A stretch of DNA of 64,000 nt from Molossus alvarezi (lineage: Eukaryota; Chordata; Mammalia; Chiroptera; Molossidae), in the NCBI GenBank assembly GCA_037176705.1, contig JBAWUJ010000065.1:310001-374000 (forward strand). Direction: 5' to 3'. Positions 11,595-24,141 of the stretch are shown here, one piece after another. Every line of letters begins with the position of its first letter. The first letter of the stretch is position 1. The translations under genes were made by a program, and so were the position numbers. The notes under the pieces are model-generated. The model was not told the origin of the DNA. It saw only the letters and a list, made by a program, of their open reading frames with translations, and ran no database searches.

Positions 11595-13531
11595 CTTGCA
11601 CTCTCAAGTGTCTCTTACCAAATGAGCTGGTGGTTGGGCAGTTGGTAGGAGTTGGGTGCCGGGTTACGAGGGTTCTAAGTTCTTTTGAGGTGTGACCTCA
11701 TTGCCTGATGGCCTTTCCTGTGCCCCCTCATCTAATAGCTGCTATACAGACTGTCCTTTGGCCCACTGAATGATCTCCACCTTTCTCCATGGAAGACCAT
11801 CTTTGTGCACAGTGACACCAACACACCTTTTCACACAGCCCCCTTGAAGGTCTGAGTGCAACCAGGTCCTAGATCTGGGGAGACAGACCTGCGTTCAGAC
11901 CCAACCCCTATTCTCACCTCTTCTTGATCCTGGATAAGTCACTGTGCCTTTCAGGGCCTGTCTGTCTCCTGCCTGCACAATAAATTGTGCTAGCAGGTGC
12001 TTCTTGGGGATGTTCAGGGTCATGTGAGGTAACAGCTACAAAGTTGGAGGAGGGCTGTCCTATGAAGGTGGTGTGTCCAACCCTTTTTTATGCCTGTTGT
12101 CACCTCCCCTGTGTCCGCTTTTGTCCCAATCCCACCTGTACTCTTCACATCCAGAATGTGTGAGCATGGGTGTGTGTTCACGCATGTGCGGGAGCACATC
12201 CCAGTGCTCTCATTCTGGATCCCAGAACATAATGACTCCCCCATACTCAGGAATATGCAGGAGCTTCCCCATAGATCAGGATCTCCAATTCCCAATCCAA
12301 CTCTGTGTGAAAGGCTGGAGTCTTGGACTGGAAGGTCTGAACATTACTGAACCCTGGATTCTGAATGTCATGTACTTTGGTCAATTTCTAGAATATTTTT
12401 TTTTCAAATTGATAGGTCTCTGGTCCTCCCTGCCCTGACCCTTCCCAGGGATCCCTGAATACCTCTCTGTCTCTTCATGGAAGAGCTCCTGTCCCCCTGC
12501 CCTGCTGTCTTTACGAAAGGTTCCCTGTACCCCTTTGCTCTGCCATCCCATGGAGGGCCCCGATCTCCCCTGTTCTGACCCCTTTGTCTCGGCCCTCATG
12601 GATGGTCCTGTCCATGCCCTGCCCCTCAGTCACAGGCACCCAAAGGGTGTGCTCCAGTACCTGGTGTTCCCTCCTGCCTGCAGCGGCCATGTTTCCGCTC
12701 TGTACCTGGAGCACAGCTCACCCTCTTCATCTGTCTAAACCCCCCAGTGCACTTAGGAAACATCTTGAATATAATTTCAAATGTGAAATCACCCGTGGTC
12801 TCCAGAGAGAAATGTGGGGGTGTAGTGGAGGGTAGATCTGTGATAAATGTTCATAGGAAAAGACTTGACTGGGGTCTTGAACACTCAATATACAGATGAT
12901 GTATACCTAAAACCTATGTTGTTTTATTAGCCGACGTCACCCCAATACAGTCAATTAAAAATTAATAAAAGGTGGGGGAACTTTGAGGGTGATTAGATCA
13001 TCAGAGTGGATAGGTTTAATGCAATATGAAGAGACCCCATACGAGACTTATCGGCGGGATTATTCTGTAACTTGTATTATGTCTAACTACTATGCGGTAC
13101 ATCTGAAACCAATGTTAAATAGCAACGCTAATTGAAAAAAATTAGTATTATTAAATCTTTCAAAAATAGACATCTAAATATAAATCACAGTGATCTCTAA
13201 AAAAAAAAAATACATCAGATCATGACACTCTCAGGTGTAAAAGCCACAGTGGCCCCAGAAGGGTCAGCTGTCCAGCCAGATCCATGGCCGCAATGGTGAC
13301 CCTGATGGGAGAGCCATGCCCTGTCTTCCCCATCCAGCTGCCTCTGCCGCTGTTCTGGTGGCAGTGGGCATGGTGCCCACAAATCTGTGCTCCCTTCACA
13401 GTGTGCTAGGTGGCACATTGGCTGCTTAGTTCTAGTGGAAGCAGGCACAGAAACAAAAATGATGTTTAACTTTTAATGGTTCTAATAGCATTTTCAATGC
13501 ACCCAAGGGAACTTTACCCACCCTCTGACAA

Positions 13532-15972
13532 ATTGGAAGTTCATAGCACTACCGGCCTACCTCAAGAAACAAGAAAAATCACAAGTAGACTACCTAACCT
13601 CACAACTTAAAAAACTAGAGAGCAAACAAAAAGAAAACCCCAGAGCAAGTGGAAGGAAGGAAATAGTAAAGATCAGAACAGAAATAAACAACATAGAGTA
13701 AAAAAAAAAAAATCAAAGGTCAATAAAACAAAGAGTTGGTTTTTCGAGGAGATCAACAAGTTTGATGGACCCTTAGCTAGACTCACCAAGAAACAAAGAG
13801 AGAGAGAATCCAAATACACAAAATCAGAAATGAAAGAGGAAAACTACGGAAATACAAAAGATCGTTAACAGCTACTATGAACACTTATATAGCAACAAAT
13901 TCGACAATATAAGCAAAATGGACAAATTTCTAAAAACACATAGTCCCCCAAAACTGGACCATGAAGAGATGGAGAACTTGAACAGACCAATAACAGCCAA
14001 TAACAAGGAAACTGAAGATGTAATCAAGACTCTCCCAGCAAACAAAAGCCCAGGCCCGAATGGCTTCACGGGGGAGTTTTACCGGACATTCAAAAGAAAA
14101 CTTACACCCATTCTCCTCAAACTATTTCAAAAATTCAAGAAGAAGAAAGACTTCCTATCTCGTTTTATGATGCCAGCATAAGTCTAATTCCAAAACCAGA
14201 GAAAGACATGACAAAGAAAGAAAACTACTGGCCAATAACCCTGATGAACATAGACACCAAAATCCTGAACAAAATACTAGCAAATTGGATCCAGCAATAC
14301 ATCAAAAACAGTATTCACCATGACCAAGTGGGATTCATCCCAGGGATGCAAGGCTGGTACAATATTCACCAATCAAAAAACGTGATACACCACATAAATA
14401 AAATGAAGAAGAAAAACCACACGATCATATCAATAGATGCCGAAAACGCCTTCGACAAAATCCAGCATCCATTTCTGATAAAAACGCACAGCAGTGTTGG
14501 AATAGAGGGATCATATCTCGACCTAATAATGGCCATATGTGAAAGACCTACAGCCAACATCCTACTCAATGGGCAAAAATTAAAAGCATTTCCCGTGAGA
14601 ACAGGAACAAGACAGGATGCCCACTTTTGCCACTCTTATTCAAGTAGCGCTGGGAATTTTAGCCACAGACATCTGACAAGTAGAAAAAATACAAGCCATC
14701 CAAATGGAAAGGAGCATGTGAAACTGTCCTTAGTTGCAGATGACATAATAGTGTACACAGAGAACTCATACAACCTAACAAAAAGAAACCCGAAAGACCA
14801 ATCAGAAATAACATATGTACCCCTATGTTCATAGCAGCACTATCTACAATAGCTTACGATCTGGAAACAACCCAAGTGTCCATCAGTAGATGAGTGGATT
14901 GAAAAGCTGTGGCATACGTCCACAATGGAATACTATGCAGCTCTAAGAAAGAAATATCTCTTATCCTTTGAGATGGCATGGAAGGACCTGGAGAGTGTTA
15001 TGCTAAGCAAAACAAGCCAAGCAGAGAGACAATTATCACGTGATCTCACTTATGTGTGCAATATAATGAACTAAACAAACTGCTGAACAAAATTAACCCA
15101 GAGACAAAGAGGTGGGGTACGGACTGAAAAACCTCAGACGAAGGCGGTTTTGGGGGAAGAGATGAACCACAGATTTCACATGCACGTATGCATGACCAAT
15201 GAACATAGATAACATAGCTGGGGAAAAGGTGGGGGCGAGGGAGTGGAGGAAGGTGTCAATGGACAAAAAATGAGAAACATCTGTAACAAAAAGAAATTAA
15301 TATATAGAACAACAACAACAAAAAAAAAACAAATTGTAAATGCCATTTGCCCACTGTTCCCACTTCTAGGGATATATTATTCTAAGAATGTGGAAACATC
15401 CATGAGAAGGACTATATGCACCCCTACGTACACAGCAGTGATATGTACAATAGCTTGGATCTGGAAACAGCCCTAGTGTCCATCAGTAAATGAGTGAATA
15501 AAAAAGCTCTGGTGCATTTGCGCAATTAAATACCATGCAGCCCTACCAAGGAAGGGTCTCTCATCCCACTTTGAGACAGAATGAAGGGACCTGGAGAGTA
15601 TTATGCTAAGCAGAATAAGCCAGTCAGAGAAAGAAACATATCCCATGAACTCACTTCCAGGTGTCATCTAATAAATAACATAAAATGATGAACGAAATAG
15701 TTGCAGAGTCATGGAAGCTTGGAATAGACTAAGAATGAATCTCACCGCGAAGGAGGTAGGGGGAAAGACATTACCAAGCACTCTTATACATACGTGGAGA
15801 ACCCGTGGACAGAAGCAATAGTGTGGTGAAGGGCGGAGGGGTGGGAGGTGGGAGCAGGGGAGAGGGAGATAAATGGGAAACAGTGGGACCACCTGTAATG
15901 TCGTGAACAATAAAGATATGAAATTTTATAAATAATGCAATTTATAGAATAAATAAATAATAAAAAAGAAGT
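13532..15972 (+). mobile_element. L1 fragment pair, copy 3
   Basis: Same two L1 3' fragments as copies 1, 2 and 4. The RT remnant is at 13918-14834, and the second fragment starts near 15330. Confidence 0.9.
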
Positions 15973-16249
15973 TTAGGAAAATGCAAAAATACTCGAGTGA
16001 ATGTGAAGTGCAATGACGCAAAAGTCTCTTTTCTGGTATTTCTAATATTTTGCGGACAGTGACACTGTATCGGGTCTGAAAGGGTCTGTGAGTGAGAGTG
16101 GGTGGCAGGGAAGTGATGGGGACCCAGATTCCTTTGGGAATTAGACTCTAGAAGGGATCTCAGGGGAGAAGCAGGGCAGCATCTGGAACCCGTGTCCCCT
16201 TTGACAGCATGGAGTCCTGGAGTTGGGACAACTCGTCACCTATACTCAC

Positions 16250-16363
16250 CCTGTGGTGGCCGTCCTGCAGTGTTGCAGGTGTGATGGACACCTGTGCCTC
16301 CTGCGGAGGGGTGGAGTTGAGGACCCCATCTGACAGCTCCTGTCCTTTCTCCTGTGCGGAGCT
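16250..16363 (-). CDS. RalGDS/RGL-like exon 2, array copy 4
   Basis: 38 codons, phase 0-0, splice sites intact, peptide identical to the other copies. Confidence 0.62.
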
Positions 16364-16760
16364 CTGTGAAGACAGTTCCCAGTCACCAGACAAGCAGCCT
16401 CAGAGCTCAGTTTTCGTTGGTTCTCTGGCCCCGGTGACCCTCCATTCCAGACCCACTCACTCCAGACTCACTTTCAACGTCCACTGGCAAGGAAAAGGTG
16501 TGATATTCTGAGAACCTAGATTTCCAATGGAAGAGGACAGAGGCCTCTTGGCAAGCCCCTCACCACCTGCCCTGTCCTGACGTATGGACATGACGGGACC
16601 TCTAGGTTATTCTCCACCCGGTAACATGTTCCTGCCCCTGGGGATCCTCCCTTCATGTCCCTCTTCTCCCACATGAAGAGGAGGGAGTGTGGGCTGCACA
16701 GGGATGGCTCTCAGAGCTGCCCTGGCCTCGAGTGGTCCGACCCAAGCTGCCCTGTGTTAC

Positions 16761-16889
16761 CTCAGGCGATCTTCTCCTAAACGGGTAAAGACGTCGGAGA
16801 TGAGGGTTGAACCAACGTCCGGAAAAACTCTCACTGCGGGGTCTCTGGAAACAGAAGCCCCGATGAGTGGGAACACAGCAGGAGAACAT
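16761..16889 (-). CDS. RalGDS/RGL-like exon 1, array copy 4
   Basis: Same 43-codon exon, ATG at 16889-16887, GT donor intact. Peptide identical to copies 1-3. Confidence 0.58.
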
Positions 16890-18826
16890 CTTGCACTCTC
16901 AAGTGTCTCTTACCAAATGAGCTGGTGGTTGGGCAGTTGGTAGGAGTTGGGTGCCGGGTTACGAGGGTTCTAAGTTCTTTTGAGGTGTGACCTCATTGCC
17001 TGATGGCCTTTCCTGTGCCCCCCCATCTAATAGCTGCTATACAGACTGTCCTTTGGCCCACTGAATGATCTCCACCTTTCTCCATGGAAGACCATCTTTG
17101 TGCACAGTGACACCAACACACCTTTTCACACAGCCCCCTTGAAGGTCTGAGTGCAACCAGGTCCTAGATCTGGGGAGACAGACCTGCGTTCAGACCCAAC
17201 CCCTATTCTCACCTCTTCTTGATCCTGGATAAGTCACTGTGCCTTTCAGGGCCTGTCTGTCTCCTGCCTGCACAATAAATTGTGCTAGCAGGTGCTTCTT
17301 GGGGATGTTCAGGGTCATGTGAGGTAACAGCTACAAAGTTGGAGGAGGGCTGTCCTATGAAGGTGGTGTGTCCAACCCTTTTTTATGCCTGTTGTCACCT
17401 CCCCTGTGTCCGCTTTTGTCCCAATCCCACCTGTACTCTTCACATCCAGAATGTGTGAGCATGGGTGTGTGTTCACGCATGTGCGGGAGCACATCCCAGT
17501 GCTCTCATTCTGGATCCCAGAACATAATGACTCCCCCATACTCAGGAATATGCAGGAGCTTCCCCATAGATCAGGATCTCCAATTCCCAATCCAACTCTG
17601 TGTGAAAGGCTGGAGTCTTGGACTGGAAGGTCTGAACATTACTGAACCCTGGATTCTGAATGTCATGTACTTTGGTCAATTTCTAGAATATTTTTTTTTC
17701 AAATTGATAGGTCTCTGGTCCTCCCTGCCCTGACCCTTCCCAGGGATCCCTGAATACCTCTCTGTCTCTTCATGGAAGAGCTCCTGTCCCCCTGCCCTGC
17801 TGTCTTTACGAAAGGTTCCCTGTACCCCTTTGCTCTGCCATCCCATGGAGGGCCCCGATCTCCCCTGTTCTGACCCCTTTGTCTCGGCCCTCATGGATGG
17901 TCCTGTCCATGCCCTGCCCCTCAGTCACAGGCACCCAAAGGGTGTGCTCCAGTACCTGGTGTTCCCTCCTGCCTGCAGCGGCCATGTTTCCGCTCTGTAC
18001 CTGGAGCACAGCTCACCCTCTTCATCTGTCTAAACCCCCCAGTGCACTTAGGAAACATCTTGAATATAATTTCAAATGTGAAATCACCCGTGGTCTCCAG
18101 AGAGAAATGTGGGGGTGTAGTGGAGGGTAGATCTGTGATAAATGTTCATAGGAAAAGACTTGACTGGGGTCTTGAACACTCAATATACAGATGATGTATA
18201 CCTAAAACCTATGTTGTTTTATTAGCCGACGTCACCCCAATACAGTCAATTAAAAATTAATAAAAGGTGGGGGAACTTTGAGGGTGATTAGATCATCAGA
18301 GTGGATAGGTTTAATGCAATATGAAGAGACCCCATACGAGACTTATCGGCGGGATTATTCTGTAACTTGTATTATGTCTAACTACTATGCGGTACATCTG
18401 AAACCAATGTTAAATAGCAACGCTAATTGAAAAAAATTAGTATTATTAAATCTTTCAAAAATAGACATCTAAATATAAATCACAGTGATCTCTAAAAAAA
18501 AAAAATACATCAGATCATGACACTCTCAGGTGTAAAAGCCACAGTGGCCCCAGAAGGGTCAGCTGTCCAGCCAGATCCATGGCCGCAATGGTGACCCTGA
18601 TGGGAGAGCCATGCCCTGTCTTCCCCATCCAGCTGCCTCTGCCGCTGTTCTGGTGGCAGTGGGCATGGTGCCCACAAATCTGTGCTCCCTTCACAGTGTG
18701 CTAGGTGGCACATTGGCTGCTTAGTTCTAGTGGAAGCAGGCACAGAAACAAAAATGATGTTTAACTTTTAATGGTTCTAATAGCATTTTCAATGCACCCA
18801 AGGGAACTTTACCCACCCTCTGACAA

Positions 18827-21267
18827 ATTGGAAGTTCATAGCACTACCGGCCTACCTCAAGAAACAAGAAAAATCACAAGTAGACTACCTAACCTCACAA
18901 CTTAAAAAACTAGAGAGCAAACAAAAAGAAAACCCCAGAGCAAGTGGAAGGAAGGAAATAGTAAAGATCAGAACAGAAATAAACAACATAGAGTAAAAAA
19001 AAAAAAATCAAAGGTCAATAAAACAAAGAGTTGGTTTTTCGAGGAGATCAACAAGTTTGATGGACCCTTAGCTAGACTCACCAAGAAACAAAGAGAGAGA
19101 GAATCCAAATACACAAAATCAGAAATGAAAGAGGAAAACTACGGAAATACAAAAGATCGTTAACAGCTACTATGAACACTTATATAGCAACAAATTCGAC
19201 AATATAAGCAAAATGGACAAATTTCTAAAAACACATAGTCCCCCAAAACTGGACCATGAAGAGATGGAGAACTTGAACAGACCAATAACAGCCAATAACA
19301 AGGAAACTGAAGATGTAATCAAGACTCTCCCAGCAAACAAAAGCCCAGGCCCGAATGGCTTCACGGGGGAGTTTTACCGGACATTCAAAAGAAAACTTAC
19401 ACCCATTCTCCTCAAACTATTTCAAAAATTCAAGAAGAAGAAAGACTTCCTATCTCGTTTTATGATGCCAGCATAAGTCTAATTCCAAAACCAGAGAAAG
19501 ACATGACAAAGAAAGAAAACTACTGGCCAATAACCCTGATGAACATAGACACCAAAATCCTGAACAAAATACTAGCAAATTGGATCCAGCAATACATCAA
19601 AAACAGTATTCACCATGACCAAGTGGGATTCATCCCAGGGATGCAAGGCTGGTACAATATTCACCAATCAAAAAACGTGATACACCACATAAATAAAATG
19701 AAGAAGAAAAACCACACGATCATATCAATAGATGCCGAAAACGCCTTCGACAAAATCCAGCATCCATTTCTGATAAAAACGCACAGCAGTGTTGGAATAG
19801 AGGGATCATATCTCGACCTAATAATGGCCATATGTGAAAGACCTACAGCCAACATCCTACTCAATGGGCAAAAATTAAAAGCATTTCCCGTGAGAACAGG
19901 AACAAGACAGGATGCCCACTTTTGCCACTCTTATTCAAGTAGCGCTGGGAATTTTAGCCACAGACATCTGACAAGTAGAAAAAATACAAGCCATCCAAAT
20001 GGAAAGGAGCATGTGAAACTGTCCTTAGTTGCAGATGACATAATAGTGTACACAGAGAACTCATACAACCTAACAAAAAGAAACCCGAAAGACCAATCAG
20101 AAATAACATATGTACCCCTATGTTCATAGCAGCACTATCTACAATAGCTTACGATCTGGAAACAACCCAAGTGTCCATCAGTAGATGAGTGGATTGAAAA
20201 GCTGTGGCATACGTCCACAATGGAATACTATGCAGCTCTAAGAAAGAAATATCTCTTATCCTTTGAGATGGCATGGAAGGACCTGGAGAGTGTTATGCTA
20301 AGCAAAACAAGCCAAGCAGAGAGACAATTATCACGTGATCTCACTTATGTGTGCAATATAATGAACTAAACAAACTGCTGAACAAAATTAACCCAGAGAC
20401 AAAGAGGTGGGGTACGGACTGAAAAACCTCAGACGAAGGCGGTTTTGGGGGAAGAGATGAACCACAGATTTCACATGCACGTATGCATGACCAATGAACA
20501 TAGATAACATAGCTGGGGAAAAGGTGGGGGCGAGGGAGTGGAGGAAGGTGTCAATGGACAAAAAATGAGAAACATCTGTAACAAAAAGAAATTAATATAT
20601 AGAACAACAACAACAAAAAAAAAACAAATTGTAAATGCCATTTGCCCACTGTTCCCACTTCTAGGGATATATTATTCTAAGAATGTGGAAACATCCATGA
20701 GAAGGACTATATGCACCCCTACGTACACAGCAGTGATATGTACAATAGCTTGGATCTGGAAACAGCCCTAGTGTCCATCAGTAAATGAGTGAATAAAAAA
20801 GCTCTGGTGCATTTGCGCAATTAAATACCATGCAGCCCTACCAAGGAAGGGTCTCTCATCCCACTTTGAGACAGAATGAAGGGACCTGGAGAGTATTATG
20901 CTAAGCAGAATAAGCCAGTCAGAGAAAGAAACATATCCCATGAACTCACTTCCAGGTGTCATCTAATAAATAACATAAAATGATGAACGAAATAGTTGCA
21001 GAGTCATGGAAGCTTGGAATAGACTAAGAATGAATCTCACAGCGAAGGAGGTAGGGGGAAAGACATCACCAAGCACTCTTATACATACCTGGAGAACCCG
21101 TGGACAGAAGCAATAGTGTGGTGAAGGGCGGAGGTGTGGGAGGTGGGAGCAGGGGAGAGGGAGATAAATGGGAAACTGTGGGACCACCTGTAATGTCGTG
21201 AACAATAAAGATATGAAATTTTATAAATAATGCAATTTATAGAATAAATAAATAATACAAAAGAAGT
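18827..21267 (+). mobile_element. L1 fragment pair, copy 4
   Basis: Same two L1 3' fragments, with the RT remnant at 19213-20129. This is the last (rightmost) occurrence; copy 5 has native DNA at the matching position. Confidence 0.9.
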
Positions 21268-21544
21268 TTAGGAAAATGCAAAAATACTCGAGTGAATGTG
21301 AAGTGCAATGACGCAAAAGTCTCTTTTCTGGTATTTCTAATATTTTGCGGACAGTGACACTGTATTGGGTCTGAAAGGGTCTGTGAGTGAGAGTGGGTGG
21401 CAGGGAAGTGATGGGGACCCAGATTCCTTTGGGAATTAGACTCTAGAAGGGATCTCAGGGGAGAAGCAGGGCAGCATCTGGAACCCGTGTCCCCTTTGAC
21501 AGCATGGAGTCCTTGAGTTGGGTCAACTCGTCACCTATACTCAC

Positions 21545-21658
21545 CCTGTGGTGGCCGTCTTGCAGTGTTGCAGGCGTGATGGACACCTGTGCCTCCTGCG
21601 GAGGGGTGGAGTTGAGGACCCCATCTGACAGCTCCTGTCCTTTCTCCTGTGCGGAGCT
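21545..21658 (-). CDS. RalGDS/RGL-like exon 2, array copy 5
   Basis: 38 codons, phase 0-0. The acceptor reads TCTTTACAG instead of TCTTCACAG and is still a good site. One silent change (CAG to CAA). Peptide identical to the other four copies. Confidence 0.62.
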
Positions 21659-22054
21659 CTGTAAAGACAGTTCCCAGTCACCAGACAAGCAGCCTCAGAG
21701 CTCAGTTTTCGCTGGTTCTCTGGCCCGTGACCCTCCATTCCAGACCCACTCCCTCCATGACTCACTTTCAACGTCCACTGGCAAGGAAAAGGTGTGATAT
21801 TCTGAGAACCTAGATTTCCAATGGAAGAGGACAGAGGCCTCTTGGCAAGCCCCTCACCACCTGCCCTGTCCTGACGTATGGACATGACGGGACCTCTAGG
21901 TTATTCTCCACCCGGTAACATGTTCCTGCCCCTGGGGATCCTCCCTTCATGTCCCTCTTCTCCCACATGAAGAGGAGGGAGTGTGGGCTGCACAGGGATA
22001 GCTCTCAGAGCTGCCCTGGCCTCGAGTGGTCCGACCCAAGCTGCCCTGTGTTAC

Positions 22055-22183
22055 CTCAGGCGATCTTCTCCTAAATGGGTAAAGACGTCGGAGATGAGGG
22101 TTGAACCAAAGTCCGGAAAAACTCTCACTGCGGGGTCTCTGGAAACAGAAGCCCCGATGAGTGGGAACACAGCAGGAGAACAT
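22055..22183 (-). CDS. RalGDS/RGL-like exon 1, array copy 5
   Basis: Same 43-codon exon with ATG at 22183-22181 and an intact GT donor. It differs from the other copies by one amino-acid change (Arg to Leu in the SGRW block, giving SGLW) and one silent Pro change. It is the outermost copy on the 5' side of the gene orientation, so if the locus is transcribed from its native promoter, this may be the true first exon. Confidence 0.58.
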
Positions 22184-22756
22184 CTTGCACTCTCAAGTGT
22201 CTCTTACCAAATGAGCTGGTGGTTGGGCAGTTGGTAGGAGTTGGGTGCCGGGTTACGAGGGTTCTAAGTTCTTTTGAGGTGTGACCTCATTGCCTGATGG
22301 CCTTTCCTGTGCCCCCTCATCTAATAGCTGCTATACAGACTGTCCTTTGGCCCACTGAATGATCTCCACCTTTCTCCATGGAAGACCGTCTTTGTGCACA
22401 GTGACACCAACACACCTTTTTACACAGCCCCCTTGAAGGTCTGAGTGCAACCAGGTCCTAGATCTGGGGAGACAGACCTGCGTTCAGACCCAACCCCTAT
22501 TCTCACCTCTTCTTGATCCTGGATAAGTCACTGTGCCTTTCAGGGCCTGTCTGTCTCCTGCCTGCACAATAAATTGTGCTAGCAGGTGCTTCTTGGGGAT
22601 GTTCAGGGTCATGTGAGGTAACAGCTACAAAGTTGGAGGAGGGCTGTCGTATGAAGGTGGTGTGTCCAACCATTTTTTATGCCTGTTGTCATCTCCCCTG
22701 TGTCCGCTTTTCTCCCAATCCCACCTGTACTCTTTATATTCTGAATGTGTGTGTTA

Positions 22757-22783
22757 GTGTGTGTGTGTGTGTGTGTGTGTGTG
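22757..22783. repeat. (GT)n microsatellite in copy 5 only
   Basis: Uninterrupted GT dinucleotides where copies 1-4 have only a short GTGTGTGT near the equivalent of 1588. It lies just inside the diverged right part of copy 5. Confidence 0.95.
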
Positions 22784-24141
22784 CACGCACGCACATGTGA
22801 GGGATCAGATCCCAGTGTTCTCATTCTGGATCCCAGAAAAAAATGACTCCCCCATAATCAGGAATATGCTGAAGCTTCACCATAGGTCAGGATCTCCAAT
22901 TTTCAATCCTACTCTGTGGGAGAGGCTGGAGTCTTGTTCTGGAAGATCTGAACATTACTGAACTCTGGACTCTGAATGTCATGCATGTTGGTCAATTTCT
23001 AGAATATTTTTTCAAATTGATAATTCCCTGATCCTCGCTCTCCTGACCCTTCCCTGGTATCCCTGTCACCTCTCTCTCCCGATGGAGAAGCTCTTGTCCC
23101 TCTTCTTTGCCCCCTCCATCAGAAGGTCCCCTACCCCCCCCCTTTGTTCTGCCTTTTCATAGATGTCCTCTGTCTCCCCTGTTGTGACCCATCTGTGGTA
23201 TGCCCCTGTTCTGTCTTGTCCCTCCTGGATGGTCCTGTTCCTGCTCTGCCCCTCAGTCACAGGCACACGAAGGGTGTGCTCCAGTACCTGGTGTTCTCTC
23301 CTGCCTGCAGCTGCCATGTGTTCGCTCTGTACCTGGAGCACAGCTCACCCTCTTCATCTCTCCAAACCCCCCTGTGCTCTCTGGAAACATCTCAAATATC
23401 ATTTCAAATGTCAAATCACCAGTGGTCTCTAGAGAGAAAGGTGTGGGGCATAGGGCAGGGTAGATTGGAAATAAATGTTGATAGAAAGAGACTTGACTGG
23501 GGTTGTGAACACTCAAAATACAGATTATACACCTGAATCCTATGTTATTTTATTAACCAATGTCACTCCAATACATTCAATTAAAAATAAATAAAAGGTG
23601 GGGGATCTTTGAGGGTGAATTGGTCATCAGAGTGGATAGGATTAATACAATATTTAGAGACCCCATACTAGACTTATCAAAGGGATTATTCTGTAAGTTG
23701 TATTTATTTCTAACTACTGTGCTGTACATCTGAAACCAGTGTTAATTAGCAATGGTAACTGAAAAAAATTAGTATTATTAAAAACTTTCAAAAATTGACA
23801 TCTAAATGTAAATAAGAGTGATCTTTTAAAAAATATAAATCACATTGTGACACTCTCAGGTCTAAAAACCAGAAGGGTCACCTGTCCAGCCAGAACCATT
23901 GCCATGATGGTGACCCTAATGTGAGAGCAACACCCTGTCTTCCCCCTCCAGCTGCCTCTGACACTGTTCTGGTGGCAGTGGGCATGGTGCCCATTGAACT
24001 CTGTTTCCTTTACAGTGTACTATGTGGCACTTTGACTGCTTAGTTCTAGTAGAAGCAGGCAGAAAAACAAAAATATTTTTTAACCTTTAATGGTTCTAAT
24101 AGCATTTTGAATGCACCCAAGGGAACTTTATCTTCCCTCTG

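Larger units (their letters stand above)
10590..15884. repeat. 5.3-kb tandem repeat, copy 3
   Basis: Shares private variants with copy 4 that copies 1 and 2 lack: GTTGGTTCTC near 11121 (others GCTGGTTCTC), CAGGAATATGCAGG near 12248, a run of Ts near 12395, and CCCTGAATACC near 12455. Confidence 0.97.
15885..21179. repeat. 5.3-kb tandem repeat, copy 4
   Basis: Closest to copy 3 by shared private variants. Its right end (about 21035-21180) has its own variants, for example CATACCTGGAG near 21085 and GGAGGTGTGGG near 21130. It leads into the partial copy 5. Confidence 0.97.
21180..24141. repeat. Partial, mosaic copy 5 of the tandem unit
   Basis: Holds the host segment of the unit without the L1 pair on its right. 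From 21180 to about 22646 it is almost identical to copies 1-4. From about 22647 to 24141 it differs at very roughly one base in ten and carries a (GT)n expansion. Homology to the unit stops at the CCCTCTG at 24135-24141, which matches 2931-2937 in copy 1. Confidence 0.93.

Noticed and set aside
1..24141. The array as an assembly artefact
   Set aside because: Copies carry private and shared variants in a structured pattern, and copy 5 is a mosaic with a native flank. Long-read confirmation of copy number would still be useful.
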